NCBI GenBank assembly: GCA_012800435.1
Contig: JAAZJH010000011.1
Coordinates: 1-35,000, forward strand
Direction of reading: 5' to 3'
From: Clostridiaceae bacterium
GTDB lineage: Bacteria > Bacillota > Clostridia > Saccharofermentanales > DTU023
Length of the DNA stretch: 35,000 nucleotides
The position numbers and the translations under genes were made by a program. A model generated the notes under the pieces. It had not been told where the DNA came from, did no database searches, and saw only the letters and a program-made list of their open reading frames with translations. This document shows positions 24,011 to 31,769 of this stretch, piece by piece; position 1 is the stretch's first letter; every line of letters begins with the position of its first letter.

Positions 24011-25062
24011 CAGGCACCTCTCTTTCTACTGCCGAACAGACCGCCTCGTCTCTTTTTCGTCATCGGCGCTTCAGCAAGGCTTTCTTGTGATGCACGTTCA
24101 TCAGCTGCAAGATCCTCACGCGTATAGCCGGTCTTTTTCAAGAAAATATCCTCCAGTGTAGGTTCAACAACGAAAAAACGCTCAACAGAGAGGCCGCTTC
24201 CCGCCAAAGCGTCAAGCAAATGACCGCGGTCGTTCGCCTCTTCCAGCGTCACGAGCACACGTCTGCCGTTTTGTACGGAAACCTCTTCAAATCGAATACC
24301 TTTCGTGGTCATAAGCTCGCGCAAAATCTCGGCGGTACGTTCGGCCGGCAATCTCTGACCTTCTTCTTCCATCCGAATCTCGATCGTGTTTCGGGGGTAC
24401 GTCTGTTTGATCTTGACCAGATCGCCGGCAAGATCAATAACGCCGTTATCCAGAATCGCGATGTTTTGACAAACTTGCTCGATAAAAGGCATTTGATGTC
24501 CTGAAAGAATAACAATGCGCCCTTCTTTGACTATATCGCTGACGATTTCTCTCATCATCATCACGTTAACCGGATCCAACCCTGAAAACGGTTCATCCAG
24601 GATCACAATTTCAGGTTTTGTAAGAAGTGAAGCGATCAACTGTATTTTCTGCTGATTACCCTTTGAAAGCGTCTCCAGATTCTGCTCGCGATAACCGGTC
24701 ATCGATAAGCGGTCAAGCCAGTAGTCGCTTGCTCGCACAGCTTCGTCGCGTGTCAGTCCGCGTAACATTCCGAGATAGACAAGCTGACGGATGAGGCTGA
24801 TATCCGCATATAAACCCTTCTCTTCCGGAAGGTAGCCAATCGTCTTTGATGTGCGAAGGAACGGTTTTCCGTCCAGCAGAATTTGACCGCTGTCCGCCGG
24901 AAAAACATTCATGATGATGCGAATCAACGTCGTCTTCCCTGCGCCGTTTCTGCCGAGAAGTCCGAGCGCCTGCCCGGAGCTCACGTTGAGGCTCAGCCCG
25001 CGCAGCACATGATTATCTCCGTATGATTTATGGATGTCTTGAATTTGCAGTTGCACGTTCAT
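24010..25062 (-). CDS. ABC transporter ATP-binding protein (NatA-like)
   Basis: This is the ATPase subunit of the exporter, with 350 residues. Walker A is GRNGAGKTT (37-45), the Q-loop region is GYLPEEKGLYADI, the signature is LSKGNQQKIQ and Walker B is IVILDEPFSGLDP, with the switch histidine in ILSGHQM. The GYLPEERGLY-type and LSKGNQQK signatures are typical of NatA/YhaQ. Beyond the ATPase core (about 230 residues) it has a C-terminal domain of about 90 residues common to NatA (DUF4162-like), then a short basic tail. ATG at 25062 has AGGAGG seven bases upstream. It is coupled to the permease by a 1-base overlap. The export substrate is not known. Confidence 0.9.
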   Translation of the reverse strand: MNVQLQIQDIHKSYGDNHVLRGLSLNVSSGQALGLLGRNGAGKTTLIRIIMNVFPADSGQILLDGKPFLRTSKTIGYLPEEKGLYADISLIRQLVYLGMLRGLTRDEAVRASDYWLDRLSMTGYREQNLETLSKGNQQKIQLIASLLTKPEIVILDEPFSGLDPVNVMMMREIVSDIVKEGRIVILSGHQMPFIEQVCQNIAILDNGVIDLAGDLVKIKQTYPRNTIEIRMEEEGQRLPAERTAEILRELMTTKGIRFEEVSVQNGRRVLVTLEEANDRGHLLDALAGSGLSVERFFVVEPTLEDIFLKKTGYTREDLAADERASQESLAEAPMTKKRRGGLFGSRKRGA

Positions 25063-25195
25063 CCTCCTATAATCAATCTTGTTGTTTTAAGAGACGTCGC
25101 TCTTTTCATTCTATATTTTGCCTTACCAAACGCAGAAAGAATCCTCTTTTACGCGATCCTTACAAATAAGTTACATATACTTTTTATTTCCCCGC

Positions 25196-25246
25196 TAATT
25201 AATAAAGCTCCTGTTGACAGAAAACAAGATCCTGTCAACGGAGCTT
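25196..25246 (-). terminator. Terminator after the ispH-rpsA operon
   Basis: The arms 25205-25220 and 25232-25246 (AAGCTCC-TGTTGACAG against CTGTCAAC-GGAGCTT) pair over 15 bp with one bulged base. On the minus strand a TTTATTAATTA tail follows. It lies about 90 bases past the end of the acidic tail frame. The remainder of the 274-base gap to the natA-like gene has no gene. A poor TTTCTG-17-TATAGA promoter may be present near 25110. Confidence 0.75.
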
Positions 25247-25336
25247 CACTATTAAACTGGAATGTCTTCAATCATAAGCGCACGAGCGTCTTATTGACGC
25301 TGTTACACGTATGGAATACCCGTTATATATGAGCAA

Positions 25337-25785
25337 TTACTCCGAAACAGGTTCTTCCGATGTATGCTCTTGATCGGACGGTTCATCAGGCTCAGCCTGC
25401 GTATCTCCGTCTGTTTCGCCTGATTCAGACGCTTCCTCCGCTTGATCCGGTTCGGAAATTTCTTCATCAGCAGGCGCTACGGGTTCTTCTTCCTCTTTTG
25501 CGGGAGCGTCTTCATAATCGACATCCTGCTCAGGTTTTACCGCATCTTCGACGTCCGCCGGTACTTCGACGGTGTCTTCAGACATTTCTTCTTCGGGAAC
25601 ACTGTCGTCCGCCTTATACTCTTCACGGCGAACATTGTCGAGCAATTTCGACCCTGCTTCCGTAACGGTTCGAATCTCGGCCATGTCGGAAATAGAAGAG
25701 CGCGCTTGATCGTCAACGTAGCTCGTCGGGAGACTGTCGTATCCGCCGCCCTTAGCACCGCGGCGACCGCCGCGACGACGATTTT
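25337..25785 (-). pseudogene. Acidic C-terminal tail of the IspH-S1 protein, out of frame
   Basis: This frame continues the IspH-S1 protein after a frame break near 25782-25785. It begins with an Arg/Gly-rich run (NRRRGGRRGAKGGGYDS), then about 35 ordinary residues (SISDMAEIRTVTEAGSKLLD), then about 90 very acidic residues rich in Glu, Asp, Pro and Ser ending EEPVSE. The frame is open back to 25951, but that part shadows the S1 domain and does not look coding. There is no ribosome site for an independent start. Removing one A from the AAAA at the break (minus strand) would join S1 and tail smoothly as RRQARR-NRRRGG. Either the assembly has one base too many or the gene carries a real shift. 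Confidence 0.6.
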
Positions 25786-27806
25786 CGTCGCGCCTGGCGC
25801 CGTCCCTGCTGCTGAGGCTGTTCGATCTGAGCGATAACTTCGGGATCCGGATTGATCGGCTCGACATCACGGATGCTGATGCTGATCCGGCGGGCTTCAT
25901 TGGACACCTCAACCACGCGCGCGTCCACTTCCATGCCTTCGGCGAGCACATCTTCCGGCCTGTTCAAATGGTAATTCGAAACTTGGGAAATATGGCAGAG
26001 CGCATCCACACCCGGCGCGATGTTGATAAACGCGCCAAAGGGGAACATGCGCACCACAATACCCCTCACGATGGAACCGACGGGGAAACGTTCCTCAATA
26101 TTGTAGTAAGGATCGTCTTCGTCTCTACGGTATCCCAGTGAGATCCGCTTTCGCGCGCGGTCAAAATCTTTGACATAAACATCGATCTTGTCACCGACGG
26201 AGAGCAGTTCGGATGGATGGCGAATACGCTGCCATGAAATTTCGCTGATATGCACGAGACCGTCAACGCCGCCGATATCTACAAAAGCGCCGAAATTCGT
26301 GAGATTGCGGACGATACCTTCATAGGGTTTACCCTCTTCTATCGTTTCCCAGATAAGCTTCTCGTTCTTCTTGCGCTCACGCTGCAAAAGTGAACGGCGG
26401 GAGCCCGACACGCGTAAACGGCGACGTTTCTGATCAAATTGTGTAACCAGAATGTCGAACGTTTGGTCACGGTAAGGCTCAAGATCCTCTACGCGCTGCA
26501 GCTCTAACTGCGTGCGGTGTATATAGACGTCAACGCTTCCATAGGAAGCAATCACGCCATCGCGAACGACATTTGACACCTTGACGGTGAGGGGCGTTTT
26601 CTCCTCGTAGGCTTCCTCAACGAGTTTACGTTGTTTCAGTGTGTCGACCTGCGCCACCGAAAGCAGAATCTCTTTCCCTGAGTCAGGATAGCGAATGCTT
26701 CGGATGTATACTTCTATTTCCTGTTGAGTCTTAACGGCTTCATCCAAATCGAAATCAGGGTTCTTCTCCATTTCACGCATAGGGATTTTTCCCTCGGATT
26801 TATCCTTGACGTCGACGTACACATAGTCGTCGTCATAGCGGACGATCCTCCCGTGCACAATGGTTTTCGGTTGAAGCTCTGGAATGCTTTCGATAAATTC
26901 GGCAAAATCTATATCTTGCTGTTCCTCCGGCTTCGTCATGCCTTGCTTCTCTGTCATCCTGTGAATAACCTCCCTGATCATACTGTCTGGTGTCGAGGCA
27001 CCGGTCGTAATGCCGATCCTCTTTGAACCGCTCGACTCTCCTCCAATGATATTGTCGACTTGGTCCGGCCTACTGATAATATATGTATAAGCGCACTGCC
27101 TTTCACACACCTCTGCCAATCTCGCCGTGTTAGAACTCGTCTGACTGCCGAGAACGAGCATGATGTCGCTAGAAGAGGCAAGCGCCTTTGCATCAGACTG
27201 TCTTTGAACAGTCGTGTTACATATTGTATCAAAAATCTGTAGTTTAGCAATTTTATTTTTTAACAATTTACACATAAGGCGCCAGTGATCCGAGCAGAAG
27301 GTTGTTTGGGCGACTAAAATCCACTCGCGTTCACCAAAAACGGCTTCTTGAGCCTGTTTCGGCGTTTCGACAATGACCGGTATCTCAGGATGCGCATAAC
27401 CAATGACGCCGATTACTTCCGGATGGTTCGAGCGGCCCGCGATAATGATGCCCTTCCCCGCACGCGCGGAATCGCCTACAGTGTGCTGCAATTTCTTTAC
27501 AAAACCGCAGGTTCCGTCGACAAGCTCACAGTTTTTCTGTTTCAATTCCGCCTCAACCGCAGGAGATATACCGTGCGCGCGGATAATCACTCGCGAGCCG
27601 TCCGGAATGTCGTTAACGTCCTTCGCCAGTTTTAAGTCACGCCCCATCAAGTCATCGATGACGTGCTCATTATGAACAAGCGGTCCGAGCATCCAAAGAC
27701 GTGCTCTCTCCTCTTCGTTAGACAATTCCAACGCCTGAAGAGCAAGATCGACCGCATGCCGTACTCCTGGGCAGAATCCCGCCGTTGTCGCAACGTGAAT
27801 ATTCAT
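25752..27806 (-). CDS. ispH: Fused IspH (HMBPP reductase) and ribosomal S1-like protein
   Basis: A fusion of 684 residues. Residues 1-283 are IspH, the [4Fe-4S] enzyme that makes IPP and DMAPP in the last MEP-pathway step. The three cluster cysteines are Cys12 (GFCPGVRHAVD), Cys100 (DGTCGFVKK) and Cys196 (DTICNTT). A linker follows, then four S1 RNA-binding repeats, about 313-382, 400-465, 485-555 and 572-640. The last two are the most typical, for example GIVRNLTNFGAFVDIGG and GLVHISEISW. This IspH-S1 fusion is known in Clostridia. ATG at 27806 follows GAGGAAA. An ATG at 27824 has no site. The frame stops at 25752 just after a basic run, and its natural tail seems to lie in another frame. 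Confidence 0.92.
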   Translation of the reverse strand: MNIHVATTAGFCPGVRHAVDLALQALELSNEEERARLWMLGPLVHNEHVIDDLMGRDLKLAKDVNDIPDGSRVIIRAHGISPAVEAELKQKNCELVDGTCGFVKKLQHTVGDSARAGKGIIIAGRSNHPEVIGVIGYAHPEIPVIVETPKQAQEAVFGEREWILVAQTTFCSDHWRLMCKLLKNKIAKLQIFDTICNTTVQRQSDAKALASSSDIMLVLGSQTSSNTARLAEVCERQCAYTYIISRPDQVDNIIGGESSGSKRIGITTGASTPDSMIREVIHRMTEKQGMTKPEEQQDIDFAEFIESIPELQPKTIVHGRIVRYDDDYVYVDVKDKSEGKIPMREMEKNPDFDLDEAVKTQQEIEVYIRSIRYPDSGKEILLSVAQVDTLKQRKLVEEAYEEKTPLTVKVSNVVRDGVIASYGSVDVYIHRTQLELQRVEDLEPYRDQTFDILVTQFDQKRRRLRVSGSRRSLLQRERKKNEKLIWETIEEGKPYEGIVRNLTNFGAFVDIGGVDGLVHISEISWQRIRHPSELLSVGDKIDVYVKDFDRARKRISLGYRRDEDDPYYNIEERFPVGSIVRGIVVRMFPFGAFINIAPGVDALCHISQVSNYHLNRPEDVLAEGMEVDARVVEVSNEARRISISIRDVEPINPDPEVIAQIEQPQQQGRRQARRKSSSRRSPRC

Positions 27807-27900
27807 ACCGTTTTTTCCTCGCATTCTTTACAATGGCGTGTGAGTGCGAGCGCATATCGTAATTCGAAACAGAATCCCATCGCTAACGCGACGCGAAAAC

Positions 27901-28638
27901 TCATATTGCTTCCCCCTCACATCCTTCAAGATAGGGGCGAACCTGTATTTCACGCTCAAAAACAGCGCGATGCTCCTCTATATCTGCAGGTTCATAGGAA
28001 AGTCCCGCGAGTTCGTAAATCTGGCGCATCACTTCATAACCGACGCTGGTCTGTTCATCCCGCGTCAATTTATTTTTGTTTTTGATGGTCATTAACAGCG
28101 TATCGCTGAACGTAAATCGTGGACGTCCGAACAATCGGTAGTTCGGAGTAATCCCTACAAGAATGACCGGAATCTTTTGACGAATCGCGTAATAGAGCAG
28201 CACATCCTTCGGTTTTACTGAGACGATATCGTCCGCGTTAACGCGCGTTCCTTGCATAAAAAGTCCGACAATCCGATCCATGCGGAGCGCTCCCAAGATG
28301 CTTTTAGCTGCATGCATATCGGTAACTTGACGATCAAGTTTAATCGAGGAAAATGCATCGAGAATCGTCTGAACGCCGGGTATGCTATACAATTCTTTTT
28401 TGGCAACAAACGATAAGCGATCCGTTTTATAGAAAAGCGTGATAAAAAGCGGATCGCACATGTGATGATGATTGGCGAACAAAATAGCTCTTCCTTGAAC
28501 GGCAGGTTTTCGAGGCCCCACGACTTTAGGAAGATACCAAGATGCCAGTAACACACGCACGAGAAAGCGGATTACCTTATTAACAAATCGAAGCCATAAT
28601 GATTGTTTCGGCGATGTTTTTGACCTGCGCTCAGTCAT
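27901..28638 (-). CDS. plsC: 1-acyl-glycerol-3-phosphate acyltransferase family protein
   Basis: This membrane-bound acyltransferase adds the second acyl chain in phosphatidic acid synthesis. It has 245 residues. Membrane-associated residues are at about 15-40. The catalytic HX4D motif is in NHHHMCD. The substrate-binding motif III, usually FPEGTR, reads FMQGTR here, so the glutamate is glutamine. The proline motif region VILVGITPNYRLFG follows. ATG at 28638 overlaps the end of scpB-cmk by eight bases and has GAGGAAC upstream, so translation is coupled. The place between cmk and ispH-rpsA is the usual one in Clostridia. The E-to-Q change may alter acyl-acceptor use, though this is inference. 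Confidence 0.86.
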   Translation of the reverse strand: MTERRSKTSPKQSLWLRFVNKVIRFLVRVLLASWYLPKVVGPRKPAVQGRAILFANHHHMCDPLFITLFYKTDRLSFVAKKELYSIPGVQTILDAFSSIKLDRQVTDMHAAKSILGALRMDRIVGLFMQGTRVNADDIVSVKPKDVLLYYAIRQKIPVILVGITPNYRLFGRPRFTFSDTLLMTIKNKNKLTRDEQTSVGYEVMRQIYELAGLSYEPADIEEHRAVFEREIQVRPYLEGCEGEAI

Positions 28639-29953
28639 TACTCTGTTCCTCTGCATGGTCTTTCATCTCTTTTGACGCACCCTGATGCCGCTCCCATGGA
28701 GCCTTCAAACTTTCTCTCTGTCGAATGACGTCCACCATAATATCGATCACCTCTTCTGGCGACATATCGCTTGTGTCTATTAACATCGCGTCCGACGCAC
28801 GTTTCGCAGGCGCGAGTACGCGACCGCTATCCTGATCGTCGCGCTTTTTAATATCATCCAAGACGCTCTCTAGCGTCACATCTTTTCCCAAGCGTTGAAG
28901 ATCTTGAAGACGTCTCTTCGCGCGCACTTCAGGTGACGCCGTTAGGAAAAACTTGTATGGCGCGTTCGGAAAGACATATGTGCCGATATCACGACCGTCT
29001 AAAACGAACGGCTGTCTCTCACCCAGTTCACGCTGGAGACGAACGCAATAAGCGCGCACGGAGGACAAGGTGCTGATATCGGATGCCGCTTGCGCCACTT
29101 CGGCCGTGCGAATATAAGGTTCCATATCTTCACCGTCAACGATCGTTTTCTGCAATCCGGAAGAAAATTCAATGATCATGTTCGTTTCGGTGAGCATCGC
29201 CCCTACCGACGACTCATCTGATGGCGAAATGCCCTGTTGAAGCGCTTTATATCCGAGCGCACGGTACATCGCGCCCGTATCGAGACAACTGATGCCGAGA
29301 CGACGCGCAAGTCCCTTTGCCGCGGTGCTCTTTCCTGAACCTGAAGGGCCGTCAATAGCAATAACGGGCGGGCGCACAAGTGTCGATTCACGTGTGTCCT
29401 CCGAAACAGGACTGATTAGTTGTTGGACGGAATCGTACATCATCAGATCTACGGGAGGCAATTCTTTCGCGGTTGAAAGACCGAACTCCAATAAGAACTG
29501 CGACGTTACGTCGAGAAGCGCCGGACGTCCGGGAAGATCGAGCGTACCTACCTCTTGAACAAGGCCGCGGTCGATCAGACGGGAAACGACGGAATCGCTG
29601 TTGACACCACGAACCGTCTCGATCTCAGCTCGTGTCACAGGCGCGTTATAAGCAATGACGGCAAGTGTTTCGTAAGCGGCATCGGACAACTTCTGACCGC
29701 GCATATCACCGAAAAAAGCGGCAACAATTTCCCGATATGTCGGATCAGTGACAAGTGACACACGATCGCCCAGCACACGTACCGTAAGCCCTGAGAAAGG
29801 ATCGCGCGCATAGCGCCGCTTCATCTGATCCGCAAGTTGAAATACTTCGTCTTCCGTGACATCAAGAATAGATGCAATGCGTTCACAAGAAAGCGGATCG
29901 CCCGCCGCAAAAAGCAATGCTTCCATCTCCGCCATGTTCTGCACCCAATTCAT
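28631..29953 (-). CDS. cmk: Fused ScpB (chromosome segregation) and cytidylate kinase
   Basis: One frame of 440 residues encodes two proteins that are normally separate. Residues 1-165 are ScpB, the winged-helix partner of ScpA in the SMC condensin complex, with MEALLFAAGDPLS, LSDAAYETLAVIAYNAPVTR and EIETVRGVNSDSVVSRLIDRG-type helices and the GRPALLDVT end. After a linker (about 170-193) residues 195-415 are cytidylate kinase. Walker A is GPSGSGKS (202-209), then LDTGAMYRALGY, the LDGRDIGTYVFP core and KRRLQDLQ, with the basic KKRDDQDSGR lid. ATG at 29953 has AAGGAGC upstream, two bases after the scpA stop. Neither half shows a broken core motif. Confidence 0.92.
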   Translation of the reverse strand: MNWVQNMAEMEALLFAAGDPLSCERIASILDVTEDEVFQLADQMKRRYARDPFSGLTVRVLGDRVSLVTDPTYREIVAAFFGDMRGQKLSDAAYETLAVIAYNAPVTRAEIETVRGVNSDSVVSRLIDRGLVQEVGTLDLPGRPALLDVTSQFLLEFGLSTAKELPPVDLMMYDSVQQLISPVSEDTRESTLVRPPVIAIDGPSGSGKSTAAKGLARRLGISCLDTGAMYRALGYKALQQGISPSDESSVGAMLTETNMIIEFSSGLQKTIVDGEDMEPYIRTAEVAQAASDISTLSSVRAYCVRLQRELGERQPFVLDGRDIGTYVFPNAPYKFFLTASPEVRAKRRLQDLQRLGKDVTLESVLDDIKKRDDQDSGRVLAPAKRASDAMLIDTSDMSPEEVIDIMVDVIRQRESLKAPWERHQGASKEMKDHAEEQSND

Positions 29954-29955
29954 CG

Positions 29956-30894
29956 TTATCGCTCCTTTTGTTCAATCAAAATAGGATCGTCTTTCTTTTT
30001 CTGAAAAACACGCACCCGATTTTGGAATACAAGTTCCAACAGCGCAAGGAATCCCATGACGCGCTCAACGGGAGTCAATTTCGGAGGAAAGAGCTCGTAG
30101 AAAAAAACACGTGTCCGATGCGCAATACGCATCACAATATACTTCATCCCGTCTTTAATTGACTGGCGCTCACGCTCTAACGTTCTAACCATCGAAGTGT
30201 CGTCGTGGTGAAAACGGGCGCGATTTCGTTCCGCGACACGTTCCGTCGCTCTATCGAAACTCTCACGATCAATCGGAGTCTTCTCGCGCTCTCGCGATAT
30301 ACCCTCTCGTTCGGGAACTGCCGGCGGTTTCGTATACGTTCCGTGGAAAAGCTGATGTCGATCATTCAGAAAAGAAGCAATTAGACGGCAACGCCGATAT
30401 CGCATGAGACTTAATATCAAGAGGTCGCCCGGTTCTGTCAGATCCTCACGAGGCGCCTCTTCTCTTCCGGGAAGAAGTTGCTTCGATTTCATCTCAATGA
30501 GCATCGACGCCATAACGAGAAATGAACTTGCCAGCTCCATATCAAAGACCGGCAGCCGCTCCATAATCGCCAAGTATTGATCCGTTATGGAAACGATCGA
30601 CACGCGATTGATCTGAACGCGATGGCGCTCAACAAGTTGATTAAGAAGATCAAGCGGACCGTCAAAATCGACGACATCGATTTGAAATGCCGCATCCGTT
30701 TGCAACGCTGTTTTCGCCGTGTTTTCGGCGTCTACACCTTCTATTCGCACTTCCGCCTGAATTGTCGTGTCCGCTGTGTTTTCGGCATCTGTATCGACAA
30801 TCTCCGCATCCCCCGTATTCTTGGTGTCTACGTCGATAATCCGTACATTCGTTACGTTTCCAGCGTTCATCTCCACCGTCCGTACATCCGTCAT
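29956..30894 (-). CDS. scpA: Segregation and condensation protein A with repetitive N-terminal extension
   Basis: ScpA is the kleisin that links SMC heads. It has 312 residues. The family domain begins at about residue 70 with FQIDVVDFDGPLDLLNQLVE, then TDQYLAIMERLPV, the LVMASMLIEMKSKQLLP helix, and the C-terminal winged helix with RVMGFLALLELVFQNRV. The first 69 residues are an acidic, Asn/Thr/Asp-rich extension with repeated [VT]D[AT][EK]NT units at about 22-27, 35-40 and 54-59. A usual ScpA of about 250 residues starts near the DFDGPLDLL motif, so this is extra. The start is ATG at 30894 with GGAG five bases upstream. The frame is open to 30954, overlapping the M50 gene, but the site favours 30894. 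Confidence 0.88.
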   Translation of the reverse strand: MTDVRTVEMNAGNVTNVRIIDVDTKNTGDAEIVDTDAENTADTTIQAEVRIEGVDAENTAKTALQTDAAFQIDVVDFDGPLDLLNQLVERHRVQINRVSIVSITDQYLAIMERLPVFDMELASSFLVMASMLIEMKSKQLLPGREEAPREDLTEPGDLLILSLMRYRRCRLIASFLNDRHQLFHGTYTKPPAVPEREGISREREKTPIDRESFDRATERVAERNRARFHHDDTSMVRTLERERQSIKDGMKYIVMRIAHRTRVFFYELFPPKLTPVERVMGFLALLELVFQNRVRVFQKKKDDPILIEQKER

Positions 30895-30904
30895 CGGCAC
30901 TCCA

Positions 30905-31684
30905 TCACATAAAAAAGGGCATCGGAGTAAATCCGAGAGCCGATTGAATCGCACGGAATAGCAACGTAATCGGGTATTGAATCACATAATTGAAAGGCAC
31001 GAGAATCCAACCCAGAAGCGTCATAAAAGCGCCTCGGAACATAAAAACCATGAAAAGAAAGGCCATGCCGACATAGCGCTCATAACGCATCACGAGGTCA
31101 AGATATCGATCCGGAAGCAGAAACCCGAATACACGCGAGCCATCGAGCGGCGGTACAGGCAGCAAATTGAAGATGGCGAGAAGTACGTTTGCCGAATAGA
31201 GGGTCAGGAATAGTCTGCTCAACGTCAGTGCAAGAGCTGAAACAACGTTAACCGCTGAAAGAATAGTCCAAATCACACAGAAAATAATCCAGGAAATCAC
31301 GGCAAGTATCAGATTGGATACCGGTCCGGCAAGGCTTGTCAGCATCATGCCGTACTTCATCGATTTCGCTTTGGTCATGCGGGCAGGATTGACCGGCACC
31401 GGCTTTGCCCAGCCAACGCCGACGAGAACAAACGTAAGCGCGCCCATAGGGTCGAGGTGACGCGCAGGATTGAGTGACAGACGTCCCATTAGAGCAGACG
31501 TATCATCTCCCAGTCGAAGCGCCATCCAAGAATGCGCACACTCGTGAAGCGACAACGAAAGACACATCACGAAAACGCGGATCAATAGCCCGACAATATC
31601 AAAATCGCCTAAATTAAAAAATGGAAATGCCGCCACCGCGGCCGTAAAGCCGACTCGATACGCGCCTATCTGTCTAACGCTCAC
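30905..31684 (-). CDS. Site-2 protease family (M50) membrane metalloprotease
   Basis: A membrane protease of the M50B/YwhC type with 259 residues. The zinc-binding HECAH motif is at 47-51 in the first core helix, and the second metal ligand is in LPVPPLDGSRV (Asp182). The rest is four to five hydrophobic helices. These proteins are common next to scpA in Bacillota, but their substrates are not well known. The best start is GTG at 31684, seven bases after GAGGGAG. ATG codons at 31702 and 31708 lie before that site. An extended -10 promoter is about 40 bases upstream, so this is the first gene of the operon to ispH-rpsA. Confidence 0.86.
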   Translation of the reverse strand: MSVRQIGAYRVGFTAAVAAFPFFNLGDFDIVGLLIRVFVMCLSLSLHECAHSWMALRLGDDTSALMGRLSLNPARHLDPMGALTFVLVGVGWAKPVPVNPARMTKAKSMKYGMMLTSLAGPVSNLILAVISWIIFCVIWTILSAVNVVSALALTLSRLFLTLYSANVLLAIFNLLPVPPLDGSRVFGFLLPDRYLDLVMRYERYVGMAFLFMVFMFRGAFMTLLGWILVPFNYVIQYPITLLFRAIQSALGFTPMPFFM

Positions 31685-31721
31685 TTGTGCTCTCCCTCGC
31701 ATTTTCAAGGATACGATTAGG

Positions 31722-31730
31722 ATTATAACA
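31722..31730 (-). promoter_or_regulatory. Extended -10 promoter of the M50-scpA-scpB/cmk-plsC-ispH operon
   Basis: TGTTATAAT on the minus strand (31730-31722) is a perfect extended -10 box. It sits 38 bases before the GTG start of the protease gene. A weak stem, ATAACA/TGTTAT, overlaps it and may come from the end of the apbE transcript. Confidence 0.55.
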
Positions 31731-31769
31731 CAGCCCCTGTTATGAGACGCTCACGTTCGAAAAGACAGG

